Shown in pieces: positions 1-6,552 of a stretch of DNA of 10,478 bases. A program made the position numbers and the translations under genes. The first letter of the stretch is position 1, and the number at the start of each line of letters is the position of its first letter. Origin of the DNA: Actinomycetota bacterium (GTDB lineage Bacteria > Actinomycetota > Acidimicrobiia > Actinomarinales > Actinomarinaceae); NCBI GenBank assembly GCA_002724835.1, contig PBPX01000066.1, positions 1 to 10,478 on the forward strand. Direction: 5' to 3'. The notes beneath the pieces are model-generated. The model did no database searches, was not told where the DNA came from, and saw nothing but the letters and a program-made list of their open reading frames with translations.

Positions 1-37
1 CACCAAATATATTATTTTTGAATCGTAAAAAAAACTC

Positions 38-66
38 TTGTTTATGTTTAACTTCTATTCCATAAT
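38..66 (+). promoter_or_regulatory. Putative promoter of the four-helix membrane protein gene
   Basis: TTGTTT at 38-43 and CATAAT at 61-66 are separated by exactly 17 bases, the ideal sigma-70/SigA-type spacing. The start codon begins 6 bases after the -10 box, so transcription would start at or next to the A of ATG and give a leaderless mRNA. The same CATAAT box with 17-base spacing occurs in front of the tmRNA gene, which supports the call. No Shine-Dalgarno sequence is visible. The rest of 1-72 shows nothing recognisable. Confidence 0.5.
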
Positions 67-72
67 GTATAT

Positions 73-567
73 ATGTTAAATAACAAAATTACTGATTATA
101 AGACTATAAATAACGTTATAGCTTTATTTAGTGGGTTGATAGCCATTACTTTGGTTCTAGCTCCTAATACAGTTGGAAACGTTTTTAATGTTACTTATCT
201 ATCTCAAGCTGATGGTTCTTGGATTAATTCAACAAGAGTAGTTGCAATAGTATGTTTCTCTATTGCCCTATTAGCAAGCTGGGCTAGATATATTGATGAA
301 GTTTATGCTCAAAAAGTAATTATGAGATTCTATTCAATAATGTTTCTAGGATTTGCTTTAAGCAATTTTCTTGGAGGTATTGAGGGAAGTGTCCCAGTTC
401 ACTCAGTTAGTGTTGCTTTTATTGCTGTATTATTTGTAACTTCATGGATGTGTTGGAATAATAGTCGTGGAATAGAGCCAAATACAAAATCTATAAACAC
501 TACAAATACTGTTTCATTAATTAACAATGCTCAAGAAGATCAAGACGTTTTAGAAGCAAATAGTTAA
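73..567 (+). CDS. Small four-helix membrane protein of unknown function
   Basis: I do not recognise this 164-residue protein. Four hydrophobic segments are visible at about residues 13-30, 55-72, 84-101 and 110-128. The first loop is polar (about 32-54), and the C-terminal tail from about residue 130 is hydrophilic, Asn/Thr-rich and acidic at its end. There is no signal-peptide cleavage motif and no obvious catalytic or metal-binding motif, so it is probably an integral inner-membrane protein with an even number of spans and both ends on the same side. The ATG at 73 is chosen because an upstream ATG at 65 runs into a stop after four codons, and because a good promoter places the transcription start at this ATG. 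It converges on the DUF3152 gene with a 6-base gap. Function is open. Confidence 0.75.
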   Translation: MLNNKITDYKTINNVIALFSGLIAITLVLAPNTVGNVFNVTYLSQADGSWINSTRVVAIVCFSIALLASWARYIDEVYAQKVIMRFYSIMFLGFALSNFLGGIEGSVPVHSVSVAFIAVLFVTSWMCWNNSRGIEPNTKSINTTNTVSLINNAQEDQDVLEANS

Positions 568-573
568 AAATAC

Positions 574-1506
574 TTATTTAAAATTATCAACTGATTCGTA
601 TAAGTAAGTAATTCTCTCATATATTGGCCATCCATTTGGTATACAGCCACCAGTCGTTTTTGACTGTTGCATCATTAATGGTGCCAGAGCATTTTGGGAT
701 GGGCAGTCAGTGTGTCCCCAGCCAAACATATGTCCTACTTCATGATTAATGAGATAAAGTCTATAAGTAGCTATATCAAGTCCAAAATCTTTTGCACCAG
801 CAAGCCACCTAAAGTAGTTATAGATTATTTGATTTCCATTTCGACATGAGTAAATGCCATTTGTTTGTAAAGGAAAGCACATCTCATCAACAGTATCTGG
901 GTTAGCAATGAAAATATGAAAGTCAGCATCATAATAATTCACAACTTGAAACTCTTTTCCAACTATTGTTGTCCACCCACGTTTATCATTTAATATTGAA
1001 GTAATAAAGTTTGAGAAACAACTAGGATCGATTGGTAAGCTTGATTCAACTGATAGAGAAAAATTAATCTTCTCTTCATTGTAAACATTAGCTTCAAGCA
1101 CATTAATCCACTGATTCTCTATCTCGTTAATATTTTCGATGACACAACCTTGTTCAAGGCTTATCCCGGGAATTATTTTACTTAGAATCGTTTGTTCTTC
1201 AGTTGAATAAATTGAGATTTTTGATGTATAAATATCAACACCGTCACTATCAGGTAGTTGAAAGTTGATATTTGTTTCCATCTCTTCTTCGTAACTGTCT
1301 TGCAAAGATGGAACAGTTGTTGTTGTAATATTGGTAATTACTTTTTCATTATCTGTAATATCTACTGAGTTATCTACTGCAATTATCTCTTCATTATTAT
1401 CGATTATTGTATTTCCTGAGATATTTAGCTTTTCGGACAGCACAAAAATAGAGAGAAATGTAAATATTAAAATATTAAAAAGTAATAATGTTTTTCTTTT
1501 TTCCAC
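574..1506 (-). CDS. DUF3152-family membrane-anchored zinc metalloprotease (metzincin-like)
   Basis: A 310-residue protein with a basic N-terminus and a hydrophobic segment (residues 7-23) that is a signal peptide or anchor. A low-complexity linker follows, including a short Thr run at 61-64. The C-terminal half (about 170-295) matches the actinobacterial DUF3152 family in landmarks I recall: RGW (176-178), an ADFHIFIANP-like strand (194-203), CRNGN (221-225), and the zinc motif HEVGHMFGWGH (255-265), i.e. HExxHxxGxxH. Met278/279 probably forms the Met-turn. Cys210/221 and Cys268/288 are probably disulphide pairs, in line with an extracytoplasmic location. The function of the family is not established; the peptidase role comes from the motif. 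The start is GTG, chosen because the positively charged segment and hydrophobic helix follow it directly. It lies 24 bases downstream of the selenoprotein gene on the same strand and may be cotranscribed with it. Confidence 0.88.
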   Translation of the reverse strand: MEKRKTLLLFNILIFTFLSIFVLSEKLNISGNTIIDNNEEIIAVDNSVDITDNEKVITNITTTTVPSLQDSYEEEMETNINFQLPDSDGVDIYTSKISIYSTEEQTILSKIIPGISLEQGCVIENINEIENQWINVLEANVYNEEKINFSLSVESSLPIDPSCFSNFITSILNDKRGWTTIVGKEFQVVNYYDADFHIFIANPDTVDEMCFPLQTNGIYSCRNGNQIIYNYFRWLAGAKDFGLDIATYRLYLINHEVGHMFGWGHTDCPSQNALAPLMMQQSKTTGGCIPNGWPIYERITYLYESVDNFK

Positions 1507-1530
1507 TAAAACTATGTTAGAGATTCTTAA

Positions 1531-2103
1531 TTATTCATCAATATTTTTTTTATAGCCTAATTTATCAATGAATTCTTCTGGTTCTAACCCTAGGCCATCA
1601 GCTACTCTATTGATGTAATTAAAATAAGAGACAACTTGGACTATTTCTGAAATTTCTGATTCAGTAAAATCAAAAGCTTTTAGTGACTCGATATCTTTTT
1701 TATTCATTTTTCCTGGTGTCATTGTTAATTTTTCTGCAAACTTGCATAACGCAATATGTTTGTCAGATAATGAACTATTTTTCCAATCATTAGCTACCTC
1801 ATCTATGAGTTTTTGATCTTCTGTCTCCGACCGGAGATCATATAGGTGTGCAGTTATTCAGTACTCACATTCATTCGAAATAGAAGTTACAACAGCAAGC
1901 AGCTCTCTATCAAACCTAGTCAATTTTGAATTACCAAACATAGTTGAGCCATACAACCTCATTGAGTCTTGAAGTATTTGAGGTGTTTGAGATTGGATAC
2001 TTAGAATTTTCCAAATCTTTCCAGCTCTACGCATTCCTTTTTCATATTCTTTTTTTAAGAGACCAGAAGATTCTTCAAAGTTAAAGATTTTTATAAAAGC
2101 CAT
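1531..2103 (-). CDS. AhpD-like peroxidase-related selenoprotein (in-frame TGA read as selenocysteine)
   Basis: This is a 190-residue protein of the AhpD-like / carboxymuconolactone decarboxylase fold, 'peroxidase-related' subgroup. Residues 1-81 and 83-190 are in the same frame and split only by TGA at 1858-1860. The catalytic motif reads E67-x11-C79-E-Y-U82-I-T-A-H86. This is the same spacing I recall for the Glu118/Cys130/Cys133/His137 active site of M. tuberculosis AhpD, so selenocysteine replaces the second Cys of the CxxC. The part after the TGA is full family sequence (KFAEKLTMTPGKM at 121-133, SYFNYINRVADGLG at about 159-172), and the joined length fits the family. A SECIS-like hairpin starts 20 nt after the TGA. 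The likely role is thiol/selenol-dependent reduction of hydroperoxides or a related redox reaction in the cytoplasm. The selenocysteine machinery (selA, selB, selC, selD) is not in the window. The alternative is a nonsense-mutated pseudogene, which is less likely given the exact position and the hairpin. Confidence 0.88.
1824..1837 (-). promoter_or_regulatory. Bacterial SECIS-like hairpin in the selenoprotein mRNA
   Basis: On the minus strand this reads UCUCC-GGUC-GGAGA: five perfect base pairs closed over a four-base GGUC loop. Outer bases GAU (1840-1838) could also pair with AUC further 3', leaving an unpaired 3' side. The stem starts at the 21st base after the UGA and the loop at the 26th, inside the spacing known for bacterial SECIS elements bound by SelB. 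A loop with a leading G and GGUC resembles the apical loop of the E. coli fdhF SECIS as I recall it. The hairpin lies within the coding sequence (Leu-Arg-Ser-Glu codons) and is unusually GC-rich for this region. Confidence 0.78.
1858..1860 (-). other. In-frame UGA, proposed selenocysteine codon (residue 82)
   Basis: The TGA falls exactly at the second Cys position of the family's C-x-x-C-x-x-x-H active site (C79, U82, H86). No other stop interrupts the frame between the ATG at 2103 and the TAA at 1533-1531. TGA is an ordinary terminator elsewhere in the window (ends at 2574 + strand and 2550 - strand), so this is specific recoding rather than a changed genetic code. Confidence 0.85.
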
Positions 2104-2133
2104 ATTTAATTATTTTTGCTTAAAATTAATAAT
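2104..2133. promoter_or_regulatory. Divergent promoter region between the selenoprotein and oxidoreductase genes
   Basis: Only 30 bases separate the two divergent ATGs, so both promoters must overlap here or enter the coding starts. Rightward, TAAAAT at 2121-2126 is 7 bases from the ATG at 2134. Leftward, AATAAT (minus strand, 2114-2109) is 5 bases from the ATG at 2103. Both placements suggest leaderless mRNAs. No convincing -35 boxes and no Shine-Dalgarno sequences are seen. Confidence 0.35.
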
Positions 2134-2574
2134 ATGCAACTAACTTTGGAATTAAAAAAGGCTATTGAAAATAATGCATTTTGTTCAATCGCTACATATT
2201 TAGAAAATAATGAAATTCAAAATCATTTAATGTGGATAGATTACAAAGATGATTTTTTGCTTATCAATACAGAAAAAGGAAGAAAAAAAACTTTAAATAT
2301 TAGAAACAATAGTTCAATTACATTAGTAATTTTTGAACCATCTGCAATGTATTCAAGTTGGGAAGCTAGGGGAAAGGTTATTGAGATTATTGAAGACGAG
2401 AGTGCAAATCAACATATAGATAAGCTATCCCGAAGATATACAAGCCATCCATATGCTAGAGAAGATGATGTTTCTTGGGATGAAGCAGGAATTAAAGATA
2501 GAGAGCTGTGGGTTATAGAAGTGAGTAAATTAAATTCTATGATCCGGCCTCAAGCCAAATCAGATCCTGAGTGA
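2134..2574 (+). CDS. PPOX-class F420/FMN-dependent oxidoreductase (Rv1155-like split barrel)
   Basis: A 146-residue protein with the compact split beta-barrel pattern of the pyridoxamine-phosphate-oxidase-like superfamily. It has an N-terminal helix (LELKKAIEN), strand FCSIATYLE (16-24), a central strand pair through about residue 46, the basic turn GRKKTLNIRNN (49-59) that usually contacts the cofactor phosphate, a RGKVIEI strand (79-85) and a RRYTSHPY segment (100-107). This resembles the actinobacterial F420-dependent TIGR03618 group. F420, FMN or haem as the ligand cannot be decided from sequence. The start is placed at ATG 2134 rather than an in-frame TTG at 2116, because family members begin close to this helix and TAAAAT (2121-2126) sits 7 bases before the ATG. 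It diverges from the selenoprotein gene (30-base gap), and its 3' end overlaps the opposing 215-residue gene by 25 bases. It ends in TGA. Confidence 0.7.
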   Translation: MQLTLELKKAIENNAFCSIATYLENNEIQNHLMWIDYKDDFLLINTEKGRKKTLNIRNNSSITLVIFEPSAMYSSWEARGKVIEIIEDESANQHIDKLSRRYTSHPYAREDDVSWDEAGIKDRELWVIEVSKLNSMIRPQAKSDPE

Positions 2575-3197
2575 AATTTTAAATAAGGGTTTTCGTCAAA
2601 GTTACTTTTGTCTTCTTCATTTAAATTATTTTTAATTAATTCTTCAGCATCAAAAGTTAAATTACCTCCTCTGCTTTCTAGGTGTCCAGTTTTTCTAAAT
2701 ATCTTTTCTGGAATTTTTTTGATAAACTTTTTTATATTCTCTTCAGAGACTCTTAATTCTTTTGCTAAAGAAAGCTCTACTTTAATTGATTCTGGTAGCA
2801 CATTACATGAAAAAATATACAGTGATGAAAACATAGCCCAGTCAATATCACTAGCTCTTCTTCCTTTTTCAAATACAGAGAAATCATAATTTGGAAAGTA
2901 ATTATAAGGTGAATAATTAAAACTAGTTTTATCATTTAACTGTTTAAACAAATACCTATCTAGAAGTTTTAAATCTAGTAGTGGTAAAGAGGTTTCTAAC
3001 TTATCTTTAGACAAAGCCATTTCATCTTCTAAATTTTTAATGTTTATTTCATTTATTATGATTTTTCCAAAATAATTTTCGATAATTACATTAATTTCTG
3101 AATTTTTAGGTACAAAAATTAACCCGTCATTGTCAGAAGAGTCTAAAGTAACCGCAAGAACAGCGTTTAATTCAAAAGTATTTTCACTTGCTTTCAT
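2550..3197 (-). CDS. Hypothetical protein, 215 residues, with a possible helix-turn-helix
   Basis: I do not recognise this protein. It has no signal peptide or membrane segment, so it is probably cytoplasmic. The N-terminal third (about 8-56) looks like short beta strands. The middle (60-90) is helical and charged, followed by an aromatic Asn/Tyr/Pro-rich stretch (93-107). The C-terminal half has a DIDWAMFSSLYIFS helix (117-130) and a segment around 140-160 (SLAKELRVSEENIKKFI) whose pattern resembles a helix-turn-helix. The last about 25 residues are polar. A regulatory or nucleic-acid-binding role is only a guess. The ATG start at 3197 has no Shine-Dalgarno sequence, and the gene ends with TGA. 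It diverges from the tmRNA gene with 53 bases between them and overlaps the 3' end of the oppositely oriented oxidoreductase gene by 25 bases. Confidence 0.7.
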   Translation of the reverse strand: MKASENTFELNAVLAVTLDSSDNDGLIFVPKNSEINVIIENYFGKIIINEINIKNLEDEMALSKDKLETSLPLLDLKLLDRYLFKQLNDKTSFNYSPYNYFPNYDFSVFEKGRRASDIDWAMFSSLYIFSCNVLPESIKVELSLAKELRVSEENIKKFIKKIPEKIFRKTGHLESRGGNLTFDAEELIKNNLNEEDKSNFDENPYLKFHSGSDLA

Positions 3198-3213
3198 ATC
3201 TTATTTTTTTGTC

Positions 3214-3242
3214 TTGGTTAATAAATATTGTAAGACCATAAT
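3214..3242 (+). promoter_or_regulatory. Putative promoter of the tmRNA gene
   Basis: TTGGTT (3214-3219) and CATAAT (3237-3242) are separated by 17 bases. The -10 box differs from TATAAT at one position and lies 8 bases before the mature tmRNA 5' end at 3251, so transcription could begin at or very near that end. The layout matches the promoter before the gene at 73. Confidence 0.5.
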
Positions 3243-3250
3243 AGTTATAT

Positions 3251-3591
3251 GGGGGTGAACTGGCTTCGACTTTGAAGTGAGTCTCTCAGTAGCGAGTCGA
3301 GGGACCTAGGGCCTCGTTAAAAACGTAGGAAAAAAAATATAACTGCCAAACCTAAATTGGCTATAGCCGCTTAATTGTGGCTCGTCGACTATCGGGGCTC
3401 CCACCTCGGGTAGTATCGGCGTTGAAATGTGGGATGCGAAGTTAGGCTACCGACTGACTTTTAAGTTTTAAGGTAGAAACTATTAAGATATAGGTTCTGG
3501 TGACTTTCTTAATAGTATTTCACCAGATGCACTCGGAGAAGCTGTTTGATAGCTTAAAAGGACCGGGGTTCGACTCCCCGCACCTCCACCA
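3251..3591 (+). ncRNA. ssrA: Transfer-messenger RNA (tmRNA, one-piece)
   Basis: A complete 341-nt tmRNA, which rescues stalled ribosomes with SmpB and adds a degradation tag. The 5' end GGGGGTGAACTGGCTTCGAC is the standard tmRNA opening. GGGGGTG (3251-3257) pairs with CACCTCC (3581-3587; one G-U pair) to form the acceptor stem, followed by A and an encoded CCA (3589-3591). The T arm is CGGGG-TTCGACT-CCCCG (3564-3580). The tag frame ends Ala-Ile-Ala-Ala-stop (TAA 3372-3374). Read back to the A-run it gives KKNITAKPKLAIAA, although the exact resume codon is uncertain. A CGAGG/CCTCG pairing just before the tag is consistent with pseudoknot 1. The RNA is far more GC-rich than the flanking genes. 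lhgO begins 2 bases after the 3' end. Confidence 0.97.
3330..3374 (+). other. tmRNA proteolysis-tag reading frame
   Basis: The frame that ends in GCT ATA GCC GCT TAA codes for a tag finishing in AIAA, close to the ALAA/AVAA ends recognised by ClpXP-type proteases. Upstream codons give KKNITAKPKL, with three or four lysines depending on where decoding resumes (AGG at 3327 or AAA at 3330). The shifted frame that would follow a UAG-type resume signal hits a stop after four codons, so the AIAA frame is preferred. The start of the tag is inferred. Confidence 0.65.
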
Positions 3592-3593
3592 AT

Positions 3594-4778
3594 ATGGTTA
3601 ATAGTAATTTTGATTTTCTAATTATTGGAGGAGGCATAGTAGGCCTCTCAACAGCTGTTCAGATACAACAATCAGGTAAAAAGGTTTTAGTATTAGAGAA
3701 AGAAAAAACTCCAGGCAACCATCAGTCTGGAAGAAATTCGGGTGTTATTCATTCAGGGATTTACTATAAACCTAATTCATTTAAATCACAGCTCTCAATA
3801 AGGGGGAGAGAATTACTAGTTGAGTTTCTAAGAATAAAAAATATCCCTTTTCGACTAGAAGGAAAAGTTGTAGTTGATAAAAATATTAACAAGATAGAAA
3901 ATCTTTTAAATAGAAGTAAAGACTTAAGCATGGAAGGTGTAAAAATTTTAACAAATCATGAACTTTTAGAAAAAGAACCTAATTCAGTAATCAAGCAGGG
4001 GTTATTTGTGCCTCAAGCAGGAGTTGTAAACTATAGAAAAGTAACAGAAGCATTGGCTGAAGAACTTAAAAGCCATGGAGGTCAAGTTGAATACTTTGAA
4101 GAGGTAGTATCTATTGAATCTAAAAAAGGTGGGAAAGTTCTCAGTACTAAGAAAAACAAATTCTTTGGGGATTTTTTAATAAATTGTGGAGGATTGTATT
4201 CAGACAAATTAGCTAAGTTGGATGGTTTAGACCCTAGCGTGCGGATTATTCCTTTTAGAGGAGAGTATTACACCCTTAACAAATCCAAAAGCTCACTTGT
4301 GAACAATATGATATATCCGATTGCGGATCCGGATCTTCCTTTTCTAGGTATCCATCTAACAAAAAATATTGATGGGGAGATTGAAGCAGGTCCAAATGCT
4401 GTATTTGCTTTCGCAAAAGAGGGATATAAGTGGACAGATATCAATCTTAAAGAGACTTATGGTAGTTTGTCATATGGTGGAATGCTGAAGTTAGGAAAAA
4501 AATATTTCAAAACAGGAATAAAGGAAATGTATAGATCTTTAAACAAAAAAGCTTTCGTAAATGAAATTAATACATTAGTACCGGGAGTAAGTAAAAATGA
4601 CATAAAAGTTAGAGAAGCAGGCGTTAGAGCTCAAGCTGTAGATAAAGATGGCAAATTGGTTGACGATTTTATGTTTCAAGAAGGCTTAAATTCATTACAC
4701 GTACTGAATGCACCTAGCCCAGCTGCAACAGCATGTTTAGCAATTGGAGAACATATAACTTCTAAAGTATTGAGATAA
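3594..4778 (+). CDS. lhgO: L-2-hydroxyglutarate oxidase / dehydrogenase (FAD-dependent)
   Basis: A 394-residue FAD enzyme of the DAO superfamily that oxidises L-2-hydroxyglutarate to 2-oxoglutarate. Family members pass electrons to the respiratory chain or to oxygen, usually at the membrane. The Rossmann motif is FLIIGGGIVGLSTA (8-21), followed by the LhgO/L2HGDH hallmark HQSGRNSGVIHSGIYY (43-58), a FRGEYY motif near 222-227, PDLPFLGIHLT near 247-257, a GPNAVFAFAKEGY segment around residue 270, and the C-terminal APSPAATA (373-380) before IGEHI. Length is normal for the family. ATG 3594 is the only sensible start because the FAD motif follows at once. There is no room for a promoter or ribosome-binding site between the tmRNA 3' end and this ATG, so the gene probably relies on tmRNA read-through with processing, or on a promoter inside ssrA. 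It converges on the ABC transporter gene with a 5-base gap. Confidence 0.92.
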   Translation: MVNSNFDFLIIGGGIVGLSTAVQIQQSGKKVLVLEKEKTPGNHQSGRNSGVIHSGIYYKPNSFKSQLSIRGRELLVEFLRIKNIPFRLEGKVVVDKNINKIENLLNRSKDLSMEGVKILTNHELLEKEPNSVIKQGLFVPQAGVVNYRKVTEALAEELKSHGGQVEYFEEVVSIESKKGGKVLSTKKNKFFGDFLINCGGLYSDKLAKLDGLDPSVRIIPFRGEYYTLNKSKSSLVNNMIYPIADPDLPFLGIHLTKNIDGEIEAGPNAVFAFAKEGYKWTDINLKETYGSLSYGGMLKLGKKYFKTGIKEMYRSLNKKAFVNEINTLVPGVSKNDIKVREAGVRAQAVDKDGKLVDDFMFQEGLNSLHVLNAPSPAATACLAIGEHITSKVLR

Positions 4779-4783
4779 GTATT

Positions 4784-6541
4784 TTATCTATTACCTGTTT
4801 GAACGTCCCAAAGATTTGAATAAACTTTTCCGATTGTAACAAGTTCATCATGCGTACCGTTTTCAACAATTTCCCCGTCTTCTAGAACATATATTTTGTC
4901 AGCATTTCTTATTGTTGAGAGGCGATGTGCAATTGCAATAACTGTTCTTCCTTCTTTAAGGGTATCGAGGGAACGCTGGATTGCAGCTTCTGTTTCGTTA
5001 TCAACTGCTGAAGTAGCTTCATCTAAAATTAATATTTCAGGATTTTTTAGAATTGCTCTAGCGATAGATATCCTTTGTCTTTGCCCCCCTGAAAGTTTTT
5101 GTCCTCTTTCTCCAACAATTGTGTGTTCTTTATTTGGAAGTTGATTTATGAATTCATCGGATTCAGAGAGCCTTGCTGCTTCCCAAATCTCTTCTTCAGA
5201 TGCTTCTAGATTTCCATATGCAATATTTTCAAATACGGTTCCTTCAAATAGAAATATATCTTGGCTAACTAATGCAATATTGTTTCTTAGGCTTTTAAGA
5301 TCTAAATCCTTTATATTTATATGGTCGAATTTTATATCTCCTTCAGTCACATCATAGAGCCTTAAAATAAGCTTAATCATTGTTGATTTACCAGAACCTG
5401 TGCTTCCAACGATTGCTACTGTCTGGCCTTTATTGATTTCTACTGAAACATTATTTAAAACAGTAAATCCTTCAACATAAGAAAAATTAACTTTGTTGAA
5501 TACGATTGAATTTTCAAAATTCTTTAGTTCATTATTGCCATTTGTTATTTTTGGCTTCGTATCTTTTAGTGTTGTAATTCTTTTAAAAGAAGCCATAGCA
5601 CGCTGATATAAATCAAAAGTATCACCAAGTTCAGTTAATGGCCAAAGTAATCTTTGAGTTATAAAAAGGAGAACAGAGTACATTGCCACTTTTATTTGAC
5701 CATCTAAAGCCATAAATCCTCCTATTAACAATGTTGCTGTAAATCCAAATAAAATAGCAATTCTAATTATTGGAATAAATGCAGCAGAAAGCTTTATTGC
5801 ATGGTAATTTGCTGCCTTAACTTCTTCTGACGACTTAGTTATTCTCTCAGTCTCTTTACCTTCTCTATTGAAACTTTTAACAGTTAATATACCTGTTAAA
5901 GAATTAGATAGATTTGCATTTAAAGATTCAATTGTGTTTCGAATTTTTGTATATCTTTTTGCAATTGTTTTAGTAAATTTAAAGGAACCAAAAATAATTA
6001 TTGGTATAGGTATAAAGGCAAATAAAGCAATTAGAGGCGAGATATAAATAAATGTTCCTCCAATTACAAGAACGGTAGTCATTGTTTGTAAAAGTTTATT
6101 CGCTCCTGTATCTAGAAATTTCTCAAGTTGATTAACATCATCATTTAAGATTGCCATCAACCTTCCAGATGATTTATTTTCAAAAAATTCAAGATCAAGA
6201 TCTAAAACGTTATTAAAAGTTTCAGTACGTAGTTTGTGTTCAATGTCTTGTGAAATATTTCTCCAGGTTACTGCAGCAACATAATCAAAAGTAGATTCTA
6301 AACCCCAGATTACAAACGTTAGTACAGCCAATACAATTAATTGCTGCCTTCTATCTTCATAGCCAAGATTCCCTAAAAATGAATCTGATCCTTCAACAAC
6401 AATATCTATAGCTATTCCTATCAAAACAGGAGGAGCAAGGTCAAATAATTTATTCAGAATAGAGTAAATTATTCCTCTTTTAATTTTTGTATCTTGTTTT
6501 TGAGAATACAAAAATAATTTTTTAAGATTGTTTTCTTTCAT
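4784..6541 (-). CDS. ABC exporter half-transporter (fused membrane and ATPase domains)
   Basis: A 585-residue type IV (MsbA/LmrA-like) ABC exporter that works as a homo- or heterodimer. The N-terminal membrane domain has about six helices (first near 37-50, last near 280-305). The ATPase domain (about 345-575) is complete: Walker A GSTGSGKST (379-387), Q-loop Gln427, signature LSGGQ (483-487), Walker B ILILDE with the catalytic Glu508, D-loop SAVD and H-loop His539. A canonical, active ATPase is therefore expected. The substrate (lipid, drug, peptide) cannot be told from sequence. ATG 6541 is chosen; an in-frame TTG at 6550 would add three residues. It lies 11 bases downstream of mscL on the same strand and is probably cotranscribed with it. 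No obvious terminator follows, and lhgO converges 5 bases away. Confidence 0.92.
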   Translation of the reverse strand: MKENNLKKLFLYSQKQDTKIKRGIIYSILNKLFDLAPPVLIGIAIDIVVEGSDSFLGNLGYEDRRQQLIVLAVLTFVIWGLESTFDYVAAVTWRNISQDIEHKLRTETFNNVLDLDLEFFENKSSGRLMAILNDDVNQLEKFLDTGANKLLQTMTTVLVIGGTFIYISPLIALFAFIPIPIIIFGSFKFTKTIAKRYTKIRNTIESLNANLSNSLTGILTVKSFNREGKETERITKSSEEVKAANYHAIKLSAAFIPIIRIAILFGFTATLLIGGFMALDGQIKVAMYSVLLFITQRLLWPLTELGDTFDLYQRAMASFKRITTLKDTKPKITNGNNELKNFENSIVFNKVNFSYVEGFTVLNNVSVEINKGQTVAIVGSTGSGKSTMIKLILRLYDVTEGDIKFDHINIKDLDLKSLRNNIALVSQDIFLFEGTVFENIAYGNLEASEEEIWEAARLSESDEFINQLPNKEHTIVGERGQKLSGGQRQRISIARAILKNPEILILDEATSAVDNETEAAIQRSLDTLKEGRTVIAIAHRLSTIRNADKIYVLEDGEIVENGTHDELVTIGKVYSNLWDVQTGNR

Positions 6542-6552
6542 TAGGTTCAATA

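Noticed and set aside
1..5. CACCA at the window start as the 3' end of a tRNA gene
   Set aside because: It looks like an encoded CCA end, but five bases cannot support a tRNA call.
1331..1555. Open frame on the plus strand across the DUF3152 N-terminus
   Set aside because: It is antisense to low-complexity coding sequence and has no promoter or recognisable protein pattern.
1858..1860. TGA read as Trp or Gly through an altered genetic code
   Set aside because: TGA ends the genes at 2574 (+) and 2550 (-), Trp is encoded by TGG, and no other gene has an internal TGA.
1531..2103. Reading the split AhpD-like gene as a pseudogene or as two separate genes
   Set aside because: The single interruption lies exactly at a catalytic Cys position, no other damage is seen, and a SECIS-like hairpin follows. 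A separate start at 1722 would begin in the middle of a conserved family segment.
4779..4783. Terminator between lhgO and the ABC exporter
   Set aside because: The gap is 5 bases, and I saw no GC-rich hairpin with a T-run there or at the other gene ends.
4896..5357. Two plus-strand open frames opposite the ABC ATPase domain
   Set aside because: They are antisense shadows of the conserved ATPase motifs, with no protein-like features of their own.
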